DNA of 64,000 nucleotides from Spiroplasma endosymbiont of Amphimallon solstitiale (GCF_964030965.1 NZ_OZ034999.1:1-64000); one strand, 5' to 3'. Numbered from the stretch's first letter, positions 1 through 14,512 are shown. Translations and numbers: made by a program. Notes: a model not told the origin generated them from the letters alone.

Positions 1-1379
1 TGAATGACACTGATAATAAACGAGAAAACTTTCAAAATATTTGAAATAAAGTTAGAAATTTTCTTCAATATGATGAAATGATTGATCCAAGTATTTTTAA
101 TAACTATATTAAAAACACTTATATTTATGATATTTTTGAAAATAAATGTTTAATTATTGTTGATTCACTATTCGCAAAAGAAATTTTAACTAAAAATATA
201 ACATTTAAAGTTAAAGAAATTTTGGAAAGAATTATTCAACAAAATCTTCAAATTGAATTTTTAGAACTTAATGAAGCAAAGAAACAAAAAATATATGTAG
301 AAAAAGATTTTGTTGAATTTAATAAATTGCAACAAATTAAAAAACAATTTCAATTTAATAACTTTGTTAAAGGTGAATCAAATAACGATGCTTATCAAGC
401 AGCATTTTCAATTACCATAGAACTTGGTAGGTATTGAAATCCCTTATTTATCTATGGTAATTCTGGATTAGGAAAAACACATTTACTTCATGCTATTGAA
501 AATGAAATACTAACAAAATATAATAATCAAAAAAAAGTACTTTACTTATCTTCTGAAGAATTTGGCCGTATGGTACCAGAAATTATTAAACAAAATATTA
601 ATGATATTGAAAAATTTAAAGATTCATTTAATCAATACGATGTTCTTCTCGTTGATGATATTCAATTTTTAGCTAATCGTAGTAAAACAAATGAAATATT
701 TTTTCATATATTTAATAGCTTTGTTAACAAACAAAAACAAATTGTTATTACATCAGATAAACATCCTGATGATTTATATGGTTTTGAAGAAAGAAATGTT
801 TCAAGATTTCAAAGTGGTTTAAGTGTTGGTATTGATTCACCAGATTTTGAAACTTCATTAATTATTTTAAAAGAAAAAATTAAGTCTTTAAATTATGATC
901 CAAGCATTTTTACTGAAGAATCTTTAAGTTTTATTGCTTTAAATTTTAATAGTGATGTTAGAAAATTGGAAGGAGCATTAAATAGATTAATTTTTTACAG
1001 CATTTTATATATAAAGCCTAATCATTTAATAGTGCTTGAAGACGTTATGAAAGCTTTTAAAACATCAAATACTTCATTAAAAGAAAAACTAACTATTAAA
1101 AAAATTAAAACAATTGTATCTGAATATTATAATATTCCAATCAAATTATTGATTAGTACTTCTAGAGTTAAAACAATAACAATAGCACGCCATGTAGCAA
1201 TGTATTTAATAAAAACACTTTTAAATGAATCATATACAAAAATTGGTTCTGAATTTGGAGGTAAAGATCATACAACAGTAATGAATGCTTATAACAAAAT
1301 TAAAAAAAATATTGAAACTAATTATGAATTTAAAAAAAATATTGAAAGATTATCACGTGAATGTTTAAAACACAATTAA
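1..1379 (+). CDS. dnaA: Chromosomal replication initiator DnaA (start codon short by one base)
   Basis: DnaA binds DnaA boxes at oriC, melts the origin and loads the helicase. The window opens with the last two bases of a start codon (TG), followed in frame by Asn-Asp-Thr-Asp, so only one base is missing and the protein is about 459 residues, a normal length. A TGA Trp codon near 435 splits the open frame under the standard code. The Walker A motif GNSGLGKTH lies near residues 153-161, Walker B LLVDDIQFL near 214-222, and the C-terminal box-recognition signature DHTTVMNAYNKI near residue 424. It sits directly upstream of an oriC-like spacer and dnaN, the standard bacterial origin layout. Confidence 0.97.
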
Positions 1380-1559
1380 TCCACTATTTTAATCATAAAT
1401 TATTAACATATAAAATCCTAATTTTTTACTGATTTTATAATTTAAAATTAGTTATTCACATTAATCCACATTATAATATTATTAATAATTAAATAAATAA
1501 TAGTAATTAATATATATAATATATAATTAATTATTAATGTTTAAAAATGGGAGATATTT
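1380..1559. other. oriC: Probable oriC between dnaA and dnaN
   Basis: This 180-bp spacer is almost pure A/T. It carries a TTATTCACA DnaA box at 1452-1460, a one-mismatch box TAATCCACA at 1462-1470 and a weaker one just after the dnaA stop codon. The boxes are followed by a long run of A and T (about 1475-1540) suited to unwinding. A GGGAG ribosome-binding site at 1549-1553 serves dnaN. The position between dnaA and dnaN is the usual oriC site in Spiroplasma and other Firmicutes relatives; the sequence before dnaA is outside the window and may hold further boxes. Confidence 0.75.
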
Positions 1560-2747
1560 ATGAAAATCGAAATCAAAAGTTCTATATTATTCAAAATAAT
1601 AAAAAAAATAATAAAAATAACAATTTCTAATAACAATTACGAAGAATTATCTTGTTTTTTATTAGAAGTTGAAAAAGAAAAAATAATTTTAACCGCATCT
1701 AATGGTAATTTATCATTAAAATATGAACTAAATAATAATGAAAAATATTTAAAAATATTAAATATTGGTTCAGTATTAATTAATACTAAAATTATTTATG
1801 ATATTTTTAGTAAATTAGAAGATGAATGAATTTTATTTGAACTTAAAATTAATAACTTAATTATTAGTAATTTTAAAAATGATAATAATGATTTTATCTT
1901 CAAATTAAGTACGTTGACAATTGAAAAATTTCCAAAAATTAACTTTAATAAAAATATTAAAAATAAAGTATCTTTTAATAAAAGTTTGTTGCAAAATATA
2001 AATGAACAAATTGCTTTTGCAACAAATACAAACAATAATAAACCAGCATTAAGTGGAATTAATTTTAAATTTAATGATCAAAAGTTATTTGTTACAGCAA
2101 CTGATGGATATTGTTTAGCAAAAAAGTGATTTTCTTTTGAAGAAAAATTAGAATTTAATAATAAAGAATTTAATATTCCAGTTCATTTATTAAATGAAAT
2201 TGATAAAATTACTAGTGATTTAAATTCAAATATAAATTTTTATTTTGAAAATGATTATAATTTAATTATTGAAATTGAAAATTTTTTATTTCAAACACGA
2301 ATGATTGAAGGTACTTATCCAAATACGGATGATATTATTAAAAATATTATAGAAAAAGAAAAAAATATTATTGAAATTAATAACGTTAGAGAATTTTTAA
2401 AAATTATTGAATTATCAATAATTTTAGCAAAAAAAGATACTTCACCTATGATTCAATTTTGAATCAATGTGGAAAAAAATGATTTTAAAATTAATTGTTT
2501 ATCTAATAATGATAGTATAGGTGAAGTAATTGAACAATTTAAAAAATTTCATATTGTAAAATCTAAAAGTTTAAAAGAAGAAATAAAAGTAGTTTTTAAT
2601 TCAAAATTAATTATTAATGCTTTAAAATCTTTTAATAAATGTAAAAAAGTAAATTTGAAAATTTCTTGACCAAAAAATTATACAATTATTGATAGTGAAG
2701 AAGAAACTGGGTTATTACAACTAGTTTTACCAATTGGAGAAAAATAA
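1560..2747 (+). CDS. dnaN: DNA polymerase III beta subunit (sliding clamp)
   Basis: The sliding clamp tethers DNA polymerase III to the template. The frame gives 395 residues when TGA is read as Trp (for example at 1827 and 2127), a little longer than the usual 365-380. Typical clamp segments are visible: a central segment reading ATDGYCLAKKW and the conserved region ending in EGTYPNTDDII. The N-terminal third is Lys/Ile/Asn-rich and weakly conserved, as in other Mollicutes. The ATG at 1560 follows a GGGAG site. It comes after dnaA and the putative oriC. Confidence 0.95.
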
Positions 2748-2753
2748 TATGAT

Positions 2754-2774
2754 ATAACTAAAATAGTTATTTTT
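2754..2774 (+). terminator. Intrinsic terminator after dnaN
   Basis: A 7-bp stem (ATAACTA/TAGTTAT) with a 3-base loop is followed by a T run, seven bases after the dnaN stop. It probably separates the dnaA-dnaN transcript from the lipase gene. Confidence 0.6.
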
Positions 2775-3166
2775 AATTAATAAGCTAAGAAAAGGTAAAA
2801 AATAATGAAGAAGAAATTACAATTGTTAAGTATGTTTACTATTTTAATTTTTACTAATTTAAATATAATTGCTTGTAAAAATAAGCAAGATAGTATTAGT
2901 GAATTTTATGTTTTAGGGGATAGTTTATCAGATACTGGTGCAGGAACATTTGCACAAAATCAATATTTAGAAAATAGTAATAGTAAATTTAAACATTTTC
3001 AATTAGATAAACCTTATTATAATAATTGTTGAAGTAGTAATAAAGTAGCTTCACAATTAATTGCTGAAAAATTAAATATTAATTTTAAACCTAGCTGATT
3101 ATTTAACATCAATGGTAAAACATTTCAAAGTTTGGGTAATAATTATGCTTATGGAGGAGAAGTTGC

Positions 3167-3329
3167 CTTTAATTTTGTAGAAAAGTAATGATACATGATA
3201 AAGTGTTATTTTTAGAGAATTTTTACACTAAATAATGTTACTTTTAACAAATTTTTAATTAAAAATAATATTTTAAGTGTAAATTGATGAATAATTTTTG
3301 GTCATCCATACTTTTCTACATAATTAAAA
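3167..3329 (+). mobile_element. 163-bp MITE, copy 1 (in lipase pseudogene)
   Basis: The element begins CTTTAATTTTGTAGAAAAGTA and ends with the near-inverse TACTTTTCTACATAATTAAAA. It is flanked by an exact 8-bp duplication GAAGTTGC (3159-3166 and 3330-3337). There is no coding capacity. The two halves are themselves imperfect inverted repeats, so a transcript could fold end to end. Confidence 0.92.
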
Positions 3330-3705
3330 GAAGTTGCTGATAGCAGTGATAATAATTTAGATATTATTAAAACTTTTGATTTGTCTCATCAAACACAAAT
3401 GTTGTTATTACAACATTCTTTACAAAAAAAGATGTTATTTGAATAGAAATGGGAGCTAATGATATTGGTAATTTAATGAATAAAACAGATCCTATTATTA
3501 TTAACAGTAAAATTAATAATGTAATAAATGAAGAAAAAAAGCAATAAAATTATTAATTAAAAATGGTGCAAAAAAATTATTATTAGTGATGTTCCTGACT
3601 TAACATTAACACCAAAAATTAAAAAGATATTACATAATAATCAACAAAAAATACAAATAGCACGTAAAACATGTATTGAATATCAAAAACAATGAAAAAA
3701 AATGA

Positions 3706-4766
3706 CCTGAATTGTAAAATTAAAAAGGACACTTATATAAAAATTAAATTGTGTTAATTCTATAATTAAGAAAAGAAAGGAATTAGCACAATGTATAAGT
3801 ATCTGACTATTGAATCAATAATAGCAATAAAAGAATATAAAAGTTATGGATTTTCGATTCGTAAAATAGCAAAAGCCATTGATTATAGTAAATCAACTGT
3901 ACATAGAGTTTGTAGATTATTAAATCAAAACTTATTACCATTAGAAATATTGAATAAAATTCAAAAAAATAAACAAAATGCAGGTAGAAAATTAATAATT
4001 TTAACTTTAATAGAAATTAATACTATTAATCATTTGTTAATTACTAAAAATTATGCTCTTGATATAATTGCTAATTTTTTAAAGGAAAATAAAATAAAAA
4101 GTATTTCAACAAAAACTTTATATAACATGTTTAAAACAAATCGAATGGGTTTTGATGAAAATAACTTATTGAGAAAAGGAAAAAATAAACCTCACAAACA
4201 AAAAGAAACTAGGGGCAGAATTAATAATTGTAAGTCTATTCATGAAAGAAATTTAATCATTCCTAATATTAAAAATATAGAAGAATTTGGTCATTTAGAG
4301 GGTGATACTATCATTGGTAAAGATCATAAAAGTTCTATTATTACTTTAGCTGATATATGATCAAAAACCACAATTCCTTTAGCAACTAAAAATAATAAAT
4401 CAGAAAATATTACAAAAAGTATAATAAAATTTATTTCAAAGTTACAAAAAGGAACAGTTAAAACTATTACTTTTGATCGTGGTAAAGAATTTAGTAAATG
4501 AAAATTAATCGAAAAAAATTGTAATGTTAAGATTTATTTTGCAGATCCTGGTAAACCTTGTCAAAGAGGTTTAAATGAAAATAATAATGGTATTTTAAGA
4601 AGATATTTACCAAAATCTACAGATCTATCTTCATATAAACAAAAAGATTTAAATACTATAGCATTTCAAATTAATTCTACACCCAGAAAATCACTATCTT
4701 ATAAAAGACCAATAGATTTAATACAATTATTTTAAAAAACTGTCCCATTTATATTTACAATTCAGG
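3706..4766 (+). mobile_element. IS30-family insertion sequence, copy 1 (complete)
   Basis: This 1,061-bp element has termini CCTGAATTGTAAA...TTTACAATTCAGG and a 3-bp target duplication TGA on both sides (3703-3705, 4767-4769), typical of IS30. One transposase gene fills it. It interrupts the lipase pseudogene. The intact duplication marks it as an original insertion rather than a recombination product. Confidence 0.93.
3791..4735 (+). CDS. IS30-family transposase
   Basis: DDE transposase of 314 residues; TGA Trp codons occur at 4358 and later. The N terminus (about residues 15-45) is a helix-turn-helix (GFSIRKIAKAIDYSKSTVHR) that recognises the ends. Catalytic residues are visible as HLEGDTIIG (first Asp, near residue 178), ITFDRGKEF (second Asp) and the C-terminal NENNNG segment carrying the Glu. 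The final stretch NSTPRKSLSYKRPIDL is an IS30 hallmark. The AAAGAAAGG ribosome site lies just upstream. The frame is intact, so this copy could be active and could supply transposase to the defective copies. Confidence 0.93.
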
Positions 4767-5150
4767 TGATATTAAAAATGAAAATAATTTATAAAAATAT
4801 TATTACACCTTTTTTTCTTTCAAGAGAATTAGCAACTGATATGAATAATTTTAAAAATAAAATTCCAGATGGAATTGTTGAAACTAGTGCTATAATTTGT
4901 AAAATGATGTCTAAAGAAACAAAATATTCTTATAAACCAGTTTTTAATTCTGGAGTTAATGAAAGTAATTTAAATAAATATTTTTATTTTGATGAATTTC
5001 ATCCAGGTATGTGATTTGATCAACAAATGGCAAATAGTATTATTAATTTAATAGAAAATTTTAAATAGATTTTTTGTTAAATATTTTTAAAAAAGTAATT
5101 TATTATTTTTGAATAAAGATTTTTTAATTTTTTCTTTTAAAAAAATTATG

Positions 5151-5178
5151 TTGTTTTAAATCAAAAAAAATGTATAAT
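5151..5178 (+). promoter_or_regulatory. Probable promoter for gyrB-gyrA
   Basis: TTGTTT (5151-5156) and a perfect TATAAT (5173-5178) are separated by 16 bases, about 130 bp upstream of the gyrB start. The spacer between the lipase pseudogene and gyrB (5069-5311) has no other gene. Confidence 0.55.
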
Positions 5179-5253
5179 TTATACATAAAATGTAAAATAA
5201 TATGCTTATTTTAAAGAATAAAAAGTCTTTTTTTGAATTTATTTTTGAAATTT

Positions 5254-5289
5254 TAAATATTTTCATTAATTTAATAATGAAAATATTTA
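5254..5289 (+). promoter_or_regulatory. Perfect 15-bp hairpin in the gyrB leader
   Basis: TAAATATTTTCATTA (5254-5268) and its exact inverse complement (5275-5289) flank a 6-base loop, ending about 20 bases before the gyrB start. No T run follows, so it is not a classic terminator. It may stabilise the leader, mark a protein-binding palindrome or control access to the ribosome site. Confidence 0.5.
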
Positions 5290-5296
5290 ATGATGA

Positions 5297-7231
<1,935 letters not shown>

Positions 7232-7262
7232 AAGTTAATAAAATAAAATTAGGAGTTTATAT

Positions 7263-9761
7263 ATGAGCGAAATAACTAAAAAAAATGAAACATTTATTTC
7301 TAATAAATATGTTCGTAATATATCTGATGAAATGAGAACTAGTTTTTTAGAATATTCAATGTCAGTTATTGTTTCAAGAGCTTTACCAGATGCAAGAGAT
7401 GGATTGAAACCAGTACATCGTCGAATTTTATATTCTTTAGCAATTTTAGGTATGACATATGATAAACCTTATAAAAAAGCAGCACGTATTGTTGGAGAAT
7501 GTATTGGAAAATTTCATCCTCATGGTGATATTGCAGTTTATGAAACAATGGTAAGAATGGCACAAGAATTTAATTATCGTTATCCTTTAGCTGATGGCCA
7601 AGGTAATTTTGGTTCAATTGATGGTGATAGTGCTGCTGCTATGAGATATACTGAAGTTAGAATGAGTAAAATAGCAGGAGAGTTGGTTAAAGATTTAAAT
7701 AAAAATACAGTTACTTTTGTTGAAAATTATGATGGTGCTGAAAAAGAACCTAGTGTTTTACCAGCTTATTTTCCTAATTTATTAGTTAATGGAACAACAG
7801 GTATTGCTGTTGGAATGGCAACAAGTATTCCGCCACATAACTTAAGAGAAATAGTTGATGCAATTATTTTTGTAGCTCAAAATCCTGATTGTGATATTAT
7901 GGAAATATTAGATATTGTTAAAGGACCTGACTTTCCTACAGGTGCAATGATTTTAGGTGTAAATTCATTTAAAAATGCTTATTTAAACGGAAGATCAACA
8001 ATAACAGTTCGTAGTAAAACTAAAGTTGAAAAATTATCAAATGGTAAGCCTGCAATTATTGTTGAAGAAATACCTTATCAAACTAATAAAACTAATTTAA
8101 TAAATAATATAGTTAAAGCAGTTCAAGAAAAAAAAGTAAATTATATAACTGATTTGCGAGATGAATCTAATCGTGAAGGAATAAGATTAGTATTAGAAAT
8201 TAAAAATATTGATTATGCTGAACTTATTTTAAATCAACTATATAAATTTACTTCATTACAGACAACGTTCACAATAAATTTATTAGCATTACATAATAAA
8301 CAACCTAAAGTAATGAATTTAAAAGAAATGATTGAAATTTATATTGAACATCAAATTGAAATTATTCTTAATAAATCTAATTTTGAATTAAAAAAATATG
8401 AACATCAATATCATATTATTTTTGGTCTTGTTAAAGCATTACAAAATATTGATGAAATTATTAAAATAATTAAGGAATCAAAGAAAACAGAAGAAGCATT
8501 AACTAATTTACAGAATAAATTTGAATTTTCTGAAAAACAAGCTAAAGCTATTTTAGAAATGAAACTGCAACGTTTAACAGATTTAGAACAAGAAAAATTA
8601 AATAATGAATTATCATTTATTAATGAAGAAATTATTCGATTAAGAACTTTAATTAATGAACCTTCTAAGCAAATAGAATTAATGATTTCTCAGTTAACAA
8701 CAATTAAAGAAAATTATGGTGATGATAGAAGAACTGAAATTATTGAAAATTATGAAGGTGAAATTATTGATGAAGCTTTAATTAAAGAAGAACAGGTGGT
8801 TATAACGCTTTCAAAAAGTGGTTATATTAAACGTTTACCTTTAGATACATATAGAACTCAACATCGTGGTGGTGTTGGTGTTAAAGGTGCTGGTGGCACT
8901 GATATTAATACTGATGATATTGATAAAGTTTTAATTACTTCAACTCATTCTGATTTGTTAATATTTAGTAATAAAGGGAAAGTTTATCGAATTCGTGCTC
9001 ATAAGGTGCCAAATTATTCAAGAACAGCTAAAGGAACACCAATTGTTAATTTAATAGCAACAGAAAAAAATGAGACTATTAAAACAATAATTGCTATATC
9101 AGAAGATTATGATATAAATGCTAATTTATTTTTTGTTACTAAAAAAGGAATTATTAAACGTTCAACTTTAGATCAATTTAAATCTATTTACCAAAATGGT
9201 AAAATAGCTATTAAATTGCGTTCAAATGATCAATTAGTAGATGTGCTGAAAACTACAGGTAATAATGAAATAATTATTGCTGTGGCTAATGGACGAGCAG
9301 TTAGAATCAATGAAAATCAAGTTAGAGTAATGTCAAGAATAGCCAGCGGAGTAAAAGGAATAGATACAAAAGGTACTCATGTTATTGGAATGTGTTCTAA
9401 TCAAGATGGTGATTTAGTTGTCTCTATTAGTGAGAAAGGTTATGGAAAAATATCACGATTTGAAGAATATCGTTTAGCAAATCGTGGTGGTAAAGGTGTA
9501 ATTTCAATGAAATTAGCTCAAAAAACAGGAAAATTAATTGGTATAAATTCAATAAATAACACTAATAACACTAATAATAGTAATGATTTATTAATTATGA
9601 CTTTAAAAGGTACAGTTATTAGATTTTCTTTAGAAGATATAAGAACTACAAGTAGAAATACTATAGGTGTTAAATTAATTAGATTTAAAACAGAAAATGA
9701 TGCAATTTCTTCAATTGTAACAATCCCAGTCACTAAAGAAAAAACTATTTTTATTGATTAA
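7263..9761 (+). CDS. gyrA: DNA gyrase subunit A
   Basis: GyrA cuts and reseals DNA. It is 832 residues, preceded by an AGGAG site. The catalytic Tyr is at residue 129 ([10 protein letters not shown]). The quinolone-interacting helix reads [12 protein letters not shown], with Ile at residue 90 and Glu at 94, where Escherichia coli has Ser83 and Asp87. The C-terminal beta-pinwheel carries a GyrA box (NRGGKG near 9481-9498), which marks it as gyrase rather than topoisomerase IV. It is followed by serS after 16 bases. Confidence 0.97.
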   Translation: MSEITKKNETFISNKYVRNISDEMRTSFLEYSMSVIVSRALPDARDGLKPVHRRILYSLAILGMTYDKPYKKAARIVGECIGKFHPHGDIAVYETMVRMAQEFNYRYPLADGQGNFGSIDGDSAAAMRYTEVRMSKIAGELVKDLNKNTVTFVENYDGAEKEPSVLPAYFPNLLVNGTTGIAVGMATSIPPHNLREIVDAIIFVAQNPDCDIMEILDIVKGPDFPTGAMILGVNSFKNAYLNGRSTITVRSKTKVEKLSNGKPAIIVEEIPYQTNKTNLINNIVKAVQEKKVNYITDLRDESNREGIRLVLEIKNIDYAELILNQLYKFTSLQTTFTINLLALHNKQPKVMNLKEMIEIYIEHQIEIILNKSNFELKKYEHQYHIIFGLVKALQNIDEIIKIIKESKKTEEALTNLQNKFEFSEKQAKAILEMKLQRLTDLEQEKLNNELSFINEEIIRLRTLINEPSKQIELMISQLTTIKENYGDDRRTEIIENYEGEIIDEALIKEEQVVITLSKSGYIKRLPLDTYRTQHRGGVGVKGAGGTDINTDDIDKVLITSTHSDLLIFSNKGKVYRIRAHKVPNYSRTAKGTPIVNLIATEKNETIKTIIAISEDYDINANLFFVTKKGIIKRSTLDQFKSIYQNGKIAIKLRSNDQLVDVLKTTGNNEIIIAVANGRAVRINENQVRVMSRIASGVKGIDTKGTHVIGMCSNQDGDLVVSISEKGYGKISRFEEYRLANRGGKGVISMKLAQKTGKLIGINSINNTNNTNNSNDLLIMTLKGTVIRFSLEDIRTTSRNTIGVKLIRFKTENDAISSIVTIPVTKEKTIFID

Positions 9762-9777
9762 TTTAAGAGGTGCTAAA

Positions 9778-11043
<1,266 letters not shown>

Positions 11044-11050
11044 TTTATAA

Positions 11051-11066
11051 TGTTTCACGTGAAACA
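11051..11066. promoter_or_regulatory. parS: parS site (ParB/Spo0J centromere)
   Basis: TGTTTCACGTGAAACA is a perfect 16-bp palindrome identical to the bacterial parS consensus. It sits about 11 kb from dnaA, within the origin-proximal zone where parS sites cluster. The flanking bases extend the palindrome (ATAA/TTAT), so it may also form a hairpin after serS. No parA or parB gene is in this window. Confidence 0.9.
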
Positions 11067-11120
11067 TTATAAATTAAAAAAAATGTATTTTTTTATAAAA
11101 AAAATTGTTATAATTAATAA

Positions 11121-11203
11121 TGCCACTGCAACAATTACATTCGAACCGGGTCAGGACCGAAAGGTAGCAGCCATAAGGATTAGGATTGTGTGCGGTGGTT
11201 TTA
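11121..11203 (+). ncRNA. ffs: Signal recognition particle RNA (small bacterial 4.5S type)
   Basis: The conserved SRP domain IV is unmistakable: GGGTCAGGACCGAAAGGTAG at 11148-11167, followed by CAGCC and the symmetric return strand. The 5' GCCAC pairs with the 3' GTGGT. A TATAAT box at 11109-11114 places transcription start near 11121, and a T-rich stretch follows the 3' end. The RNA pairs with Ffh to target membrane proteins. It lies between serS and tadA, ahead of dnaX; the exact ends are inferred. Confidence 0.93.
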
Positions 11204-11233
11204 TTTTGAAAAATAAAAAAGAGGTTTCTTTAA

Positions 11234-11686
11234 ATGAAAAAACAAAATTACATGGAAATTGCCTTAAAGCTTGCTAAAAAAGCTGCTATTAATGGTGATG
11301 TTCCAATTGGAGCAATTATTGTTGATGAAAATGATAATATTATTGGTAGAGGATTTAACAAAAAGGAAAAAGACAAAGATCCAATTCAACATGCGGAAAT
11401 TATTGCAATAAAAAAAGCATGTAAAAAAATTAATAATTGACGTTTGTTAAATTGTACTATTTATACAACATTAGAACCATGTTTAATGTGTGTAGGTGCT
11501 TTGTTACAAACAAGAATAAAACATATTGTTTTTGCTTTAAAAGATAGTAAGTTTGGATGCGTTGAATCACTCTATAATTTAACATTAGATAAAAGATTTA
11601 ATCATCGTAGTGAATATACTTATTCTTTAAACTTAGATAGTAAAGAAATGTTACAAAGTTTTTTTGGAGAAATTCGTAATTTATAA
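11234..11686 (+). CDS. tadA: tRNA-specific adenosine deaminase
   Basis: TadA deaminates A34 to inosine in tRNA-Arg(ACG). It is 150 residues. The zinc and catalytic motifs are HAE (near residue 54, in PIQHAEIIAI) and PCLMC (TLEPCLMCVGA), with VPIGAII upstream. One TGA Trp codon lies at 11438. The start ATG follows AGAGG. It is preceded by the SRP RNA and followed by dnaX. Confidence 0.95.
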
Positions 11687-11744
11687 TAATTGTTTTTATA
11701 ACAAATTTTATAAAAAATTGTTAGGATAAATATAGGTGATTTAA

Positions 11745-13511
11745 ATGAAACATAAATCTTTTTATAGAAAGTACCGACCAAATTCTTTTTCAGAAATAAT
11801 TAGTCAGGATAATATTGTAAGAATATTAAAAAATTCTATTTTAAATAATAGTTTTAATCATGCTTATTTATTTTCAGGCTCAAAAGGTACAGGAAAAACA
11901 TCAACGGCTAAAATATTTGCTAAAGCAATTAATTGTCAAAATAACATTGATGGAGATGCATGTAATACTTGTGAAAATTGTATAAACATTAGTTCAAATA
12001 ATTGTATTGATATTTTAGAAATTGATGGTGCTTCCAATAATGGTGTTGATGAAATAAGAAGTATTAGAGATAATATTAACTTATTACCGATGAATTTTAA
12101 ATATAAAGTTTATATTATTGATGAAGTTCATATGTTAACAACTTCTGCTTTTAACGCATTATTAAAAACCTTAGAAGAACCACCACAACATATTATTTTT
12201 ATTTTAGCAACAACAGAACCATATAAAGTAATTCCAACTATAATTTCTCGTTGTTTATGATTTGAATTTAAAAAAATTAATGTAAATGAAACTAAAAAAC
12301 ATTTTATTGATGTTTTAACAAAAGAAAAAATTAATTTTGAGGTTGAAGCAGTAGAGGAATTAGCAATATTGAGCGAAGGCTCTTTACGTGATGGTTTAAA
12401 TTATTTAGAAAAAACATTTAATTATGGTAATAATATAACACTTAAAAATGTTGAAAAAATATTTTCTGTTTTATCAACAAAAAATAAAATATTATTTTTA
12501 ATTAATATATTTAATTGTAATATTGAGCAAGTAATAAAACAATTAACATTATTTGATGAATATACTATTCAATATAAAAAAAATATTATTGATTTTATTT
12601 ACATTCTTGAAGAAATATTAATTTATGCTATTACTAAAAAAACAGAATTACTTAAAATGATAAATATTCACCAAGTAAATATTTTTTCTGAAGTAGTAAA
12701 ATCTGATTTACTTTTAATTTTGAATTCATTTAATGAAATTTTAATTCAAGAAGATGTTGATGATTTAAAACCAATATTAATACTAAAAATATTAAATTTA
12801 ATTAAAAATTTTGAGAATAAATATTCATTAAATTATTTAGAAAAAACAAAAATATCTATTATGAATATAGAAAATAAAAGTATAAATTTAAATAGTAAAG
12901 ATGAAATAACAAAAATTTTAAAAAAAAGCGAAATAGATAAAAATAATGAAGAATTAATTTCAATTTTAGTAAAAGAAGAAAATACTAATATTAAAGAAAA
13001 AGAAATTTTTGATGTACCAACTGTGAAAAATTTAAAAAATGATGAGATAATTGATAAAGCCATTAATTTAATTTTACAAGCTGATAAAAATATTAGAAAA
13101 GAAGTTAGTGAAAAGTGAAAAAATATTTCTAAATTTATTAATGATAATAAATTTAGAAACATAACTAAAGTTTATATAAATACTATTATTGCGGCAGCAT
13201 CTACTAATGGCATTATTATTATTACCAAAAATATTATTCAATCTGATTTAATAAATCAAAGTTTTTTAAGTAAAGAACATAGAGAATTTTTAAATATTTT
13301 ATTAGAAAATGAATATATGATTTATGCCCTTGATAAAAATCAATGACAGGAAACAAGAAAAAAATATCAAGAGTTACTAACAAAAAAAATATTACCAAAA
13401 CCAGTAGATATTGTAATATCAAAACCTGTAATTGAGTCATTTACCAATGTAGATAGAGATCCGACTTTAAATTTTATTAAAAAAATATTTACTGAAATTG
13501 AAGAAATATAA
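11745..13511 (+). CDS. dnaX: DNA polymerase III gamma/tau subunit
   Basis: Clamp-loader ATPase, 588 residues. Walker A is GSKGTGKTS (near residues 45-53), then four cysteines of a zinc module (CQ...CNTCENC), Walker B IIDEVHML, and the SRC motif IISRCLW containing a TGA Trp codon. The C-terminal half is Lys/Asn/Ile-rich and poorly conserved, as expected for tau-specific domains. ybaB follows after 18 bases. Confidence 0.95.
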
Positions 13512-13529
13512 AAATATGAGGTGAAAAAT

Positions 13530-13799
13530 ATGGATATGAAAAGAATGTTAGCACAAGCACAAGCAATTCAAGGAAAGTTAACAAAATTTAAAAAAGAAGA
13601 ATTTACTTTTTCTGATATTGATGGTTTGGTTAAAATTATTATAACAGGTGGACGTAAACTAGTTTCAATTAATATTGAAGGATTATTAAAAGAAGCAGAA
13701 AATGATTATTCAAGTATTAATGATATGTTACAAACAGAACTAAATAAAGCATTAAAACAAATAGATGAAAAAGAAAAAAATATTGCTGGCAAGTTTTAG
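13530..13799 (+). CDS. YbaB/EbfC nucleoid-associated protein
   Basis: Small DNA-binding protein, 89 residues from ATG 13530. The in-frame GTG at 13521 lies inside the GAGGTG ribosome site and is unlikely to be the start. [15 protein letters not shown] at the N terminus and the segment around [16 protein letters not shown] match the family. It is somewhat short. In most Firmicutes recR comes next; here tmk follows, and recR is not seen. Confidence 0.88.
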   Translation: MDMKRMLAQAQAIQGKLTKFKKEEFTFSDIDGLVKIIITGGRKLVSINIEGLLKEAENDYSSINDMLQTELNKALKQIDEKEKNIAGKF

Positions 13800-13837
13800 A
13801 AGAGTTTAGTAATTTTAGCATAGAAAGAGGTAGAAAA

Positions 13838-14512
13838 ATGTTATTTATTACCTTTGAAGGGCCAGAAGGTGCAGGTAAAACTACAGTTTTAAAAATGATT
13901 AAAGAACAATTAAAACAAGATGGTTTTGATGTTATTATTACGAGAGAACCAGGTGGTAGCGAAATTTCTGAACAAATAAGACAAGTTATTTTAAATAAAG
14001 AAAATACATTAATGGATCCATGAACAGAAGTTTTGCTTTATATTGCAGCTAGAAGACAACATTTAATTGAAAAAGTTCTGCCAAATAAAAACAGTAATAA
14101 AATCATTATTTCTGATCGTTTTTCTGACTCAACTTTAGCATATCAGGGTTATGCTAGAAATTTAGATATTGATAAAATAAATCTTATTCAAAAACTTATT
14201 TTTGAAGATTATCAACCTGATTTGACAGTTTTATTTGATATTAAACCAGAAACAGGTTTACAACGAATTTTATTAAGAAAAGGTGAAAAATTGAATAGAT
14301 TAGATGAAGAAACAATAGAATTTCATCAAAAAGTATATAATGGTTATAAAAAAATTGCTATTAGTAATCCAAATCGCGTTCATACAATAAATGCTAATTT
14401 ATCAGAAAAAAAAGTTTTTAATAGTGTTTATGAACTAATCATAAATTTAGTTGAAGAAAAAGGTTTTAAAGAAAAAAAAATCAAAATTAGAGGATCTAAT
14501 GAAGGAAAATAA
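13838..14512 (+). CDS. tmk: Thymidylate kinase
   Basis: Phosphorylates dTMP to dTDP for DNA synthesis; 224 residues. The P-loop is [10 protein letters not shown] at residues 7-16, with the REPGG motif near residue 36 and the [15 protein letters not shown] segment that binds dTMP. A TGA Trp codon lies near 14021. The C-terminal Lys-rich tail overlaps the start of holB by 14 bases, so translation is probably coupled. Confidence 0.95.

Larger units (their letters stand above)
2805..5068 (+). pseudogene. GDSL/SGNH lipase-like lipoprotein, broken by a MITE, an IS30 and frameshifts
   Basis: The start (2805) encodes a lipoprotein signal peptide with the lipobox cysteine near residue 24 (NIIAC), then block I VLGDSLSDTG with the catalytic Ser. 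The fragment after the MITE holds block III GANDIGN near 3453, and the last fragment holds DEFHPG near 4991, the Asp-His block V. So all parts of a secreted SGNH esterase are present. It is destroyed by a MITE at 3167-3329, by single-base frameshifts in A runs near 3428, 3535 and 3585, and by an IS30 insertion at 3706-4766. The C-terminal fragment resumes just past the IS and ends at 5068. The order dnaN, lipase, gyrB suggests an old chromosomal resident. Confidence 0.85.

Noticed and set aside
9754-9777. Upstream extension of serS into gyrA
   Set aside because: The ATG at 9778 has a proper AAGAGGTG site; the extension overlaps the gyrA end.
11050-11277. Open frame beginning in the serS-tadA spacer
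   Set aside because: It covers the parS palindrome and SRP RNA and joins the tadA start region in another frame; no ribosome site or family likeness.
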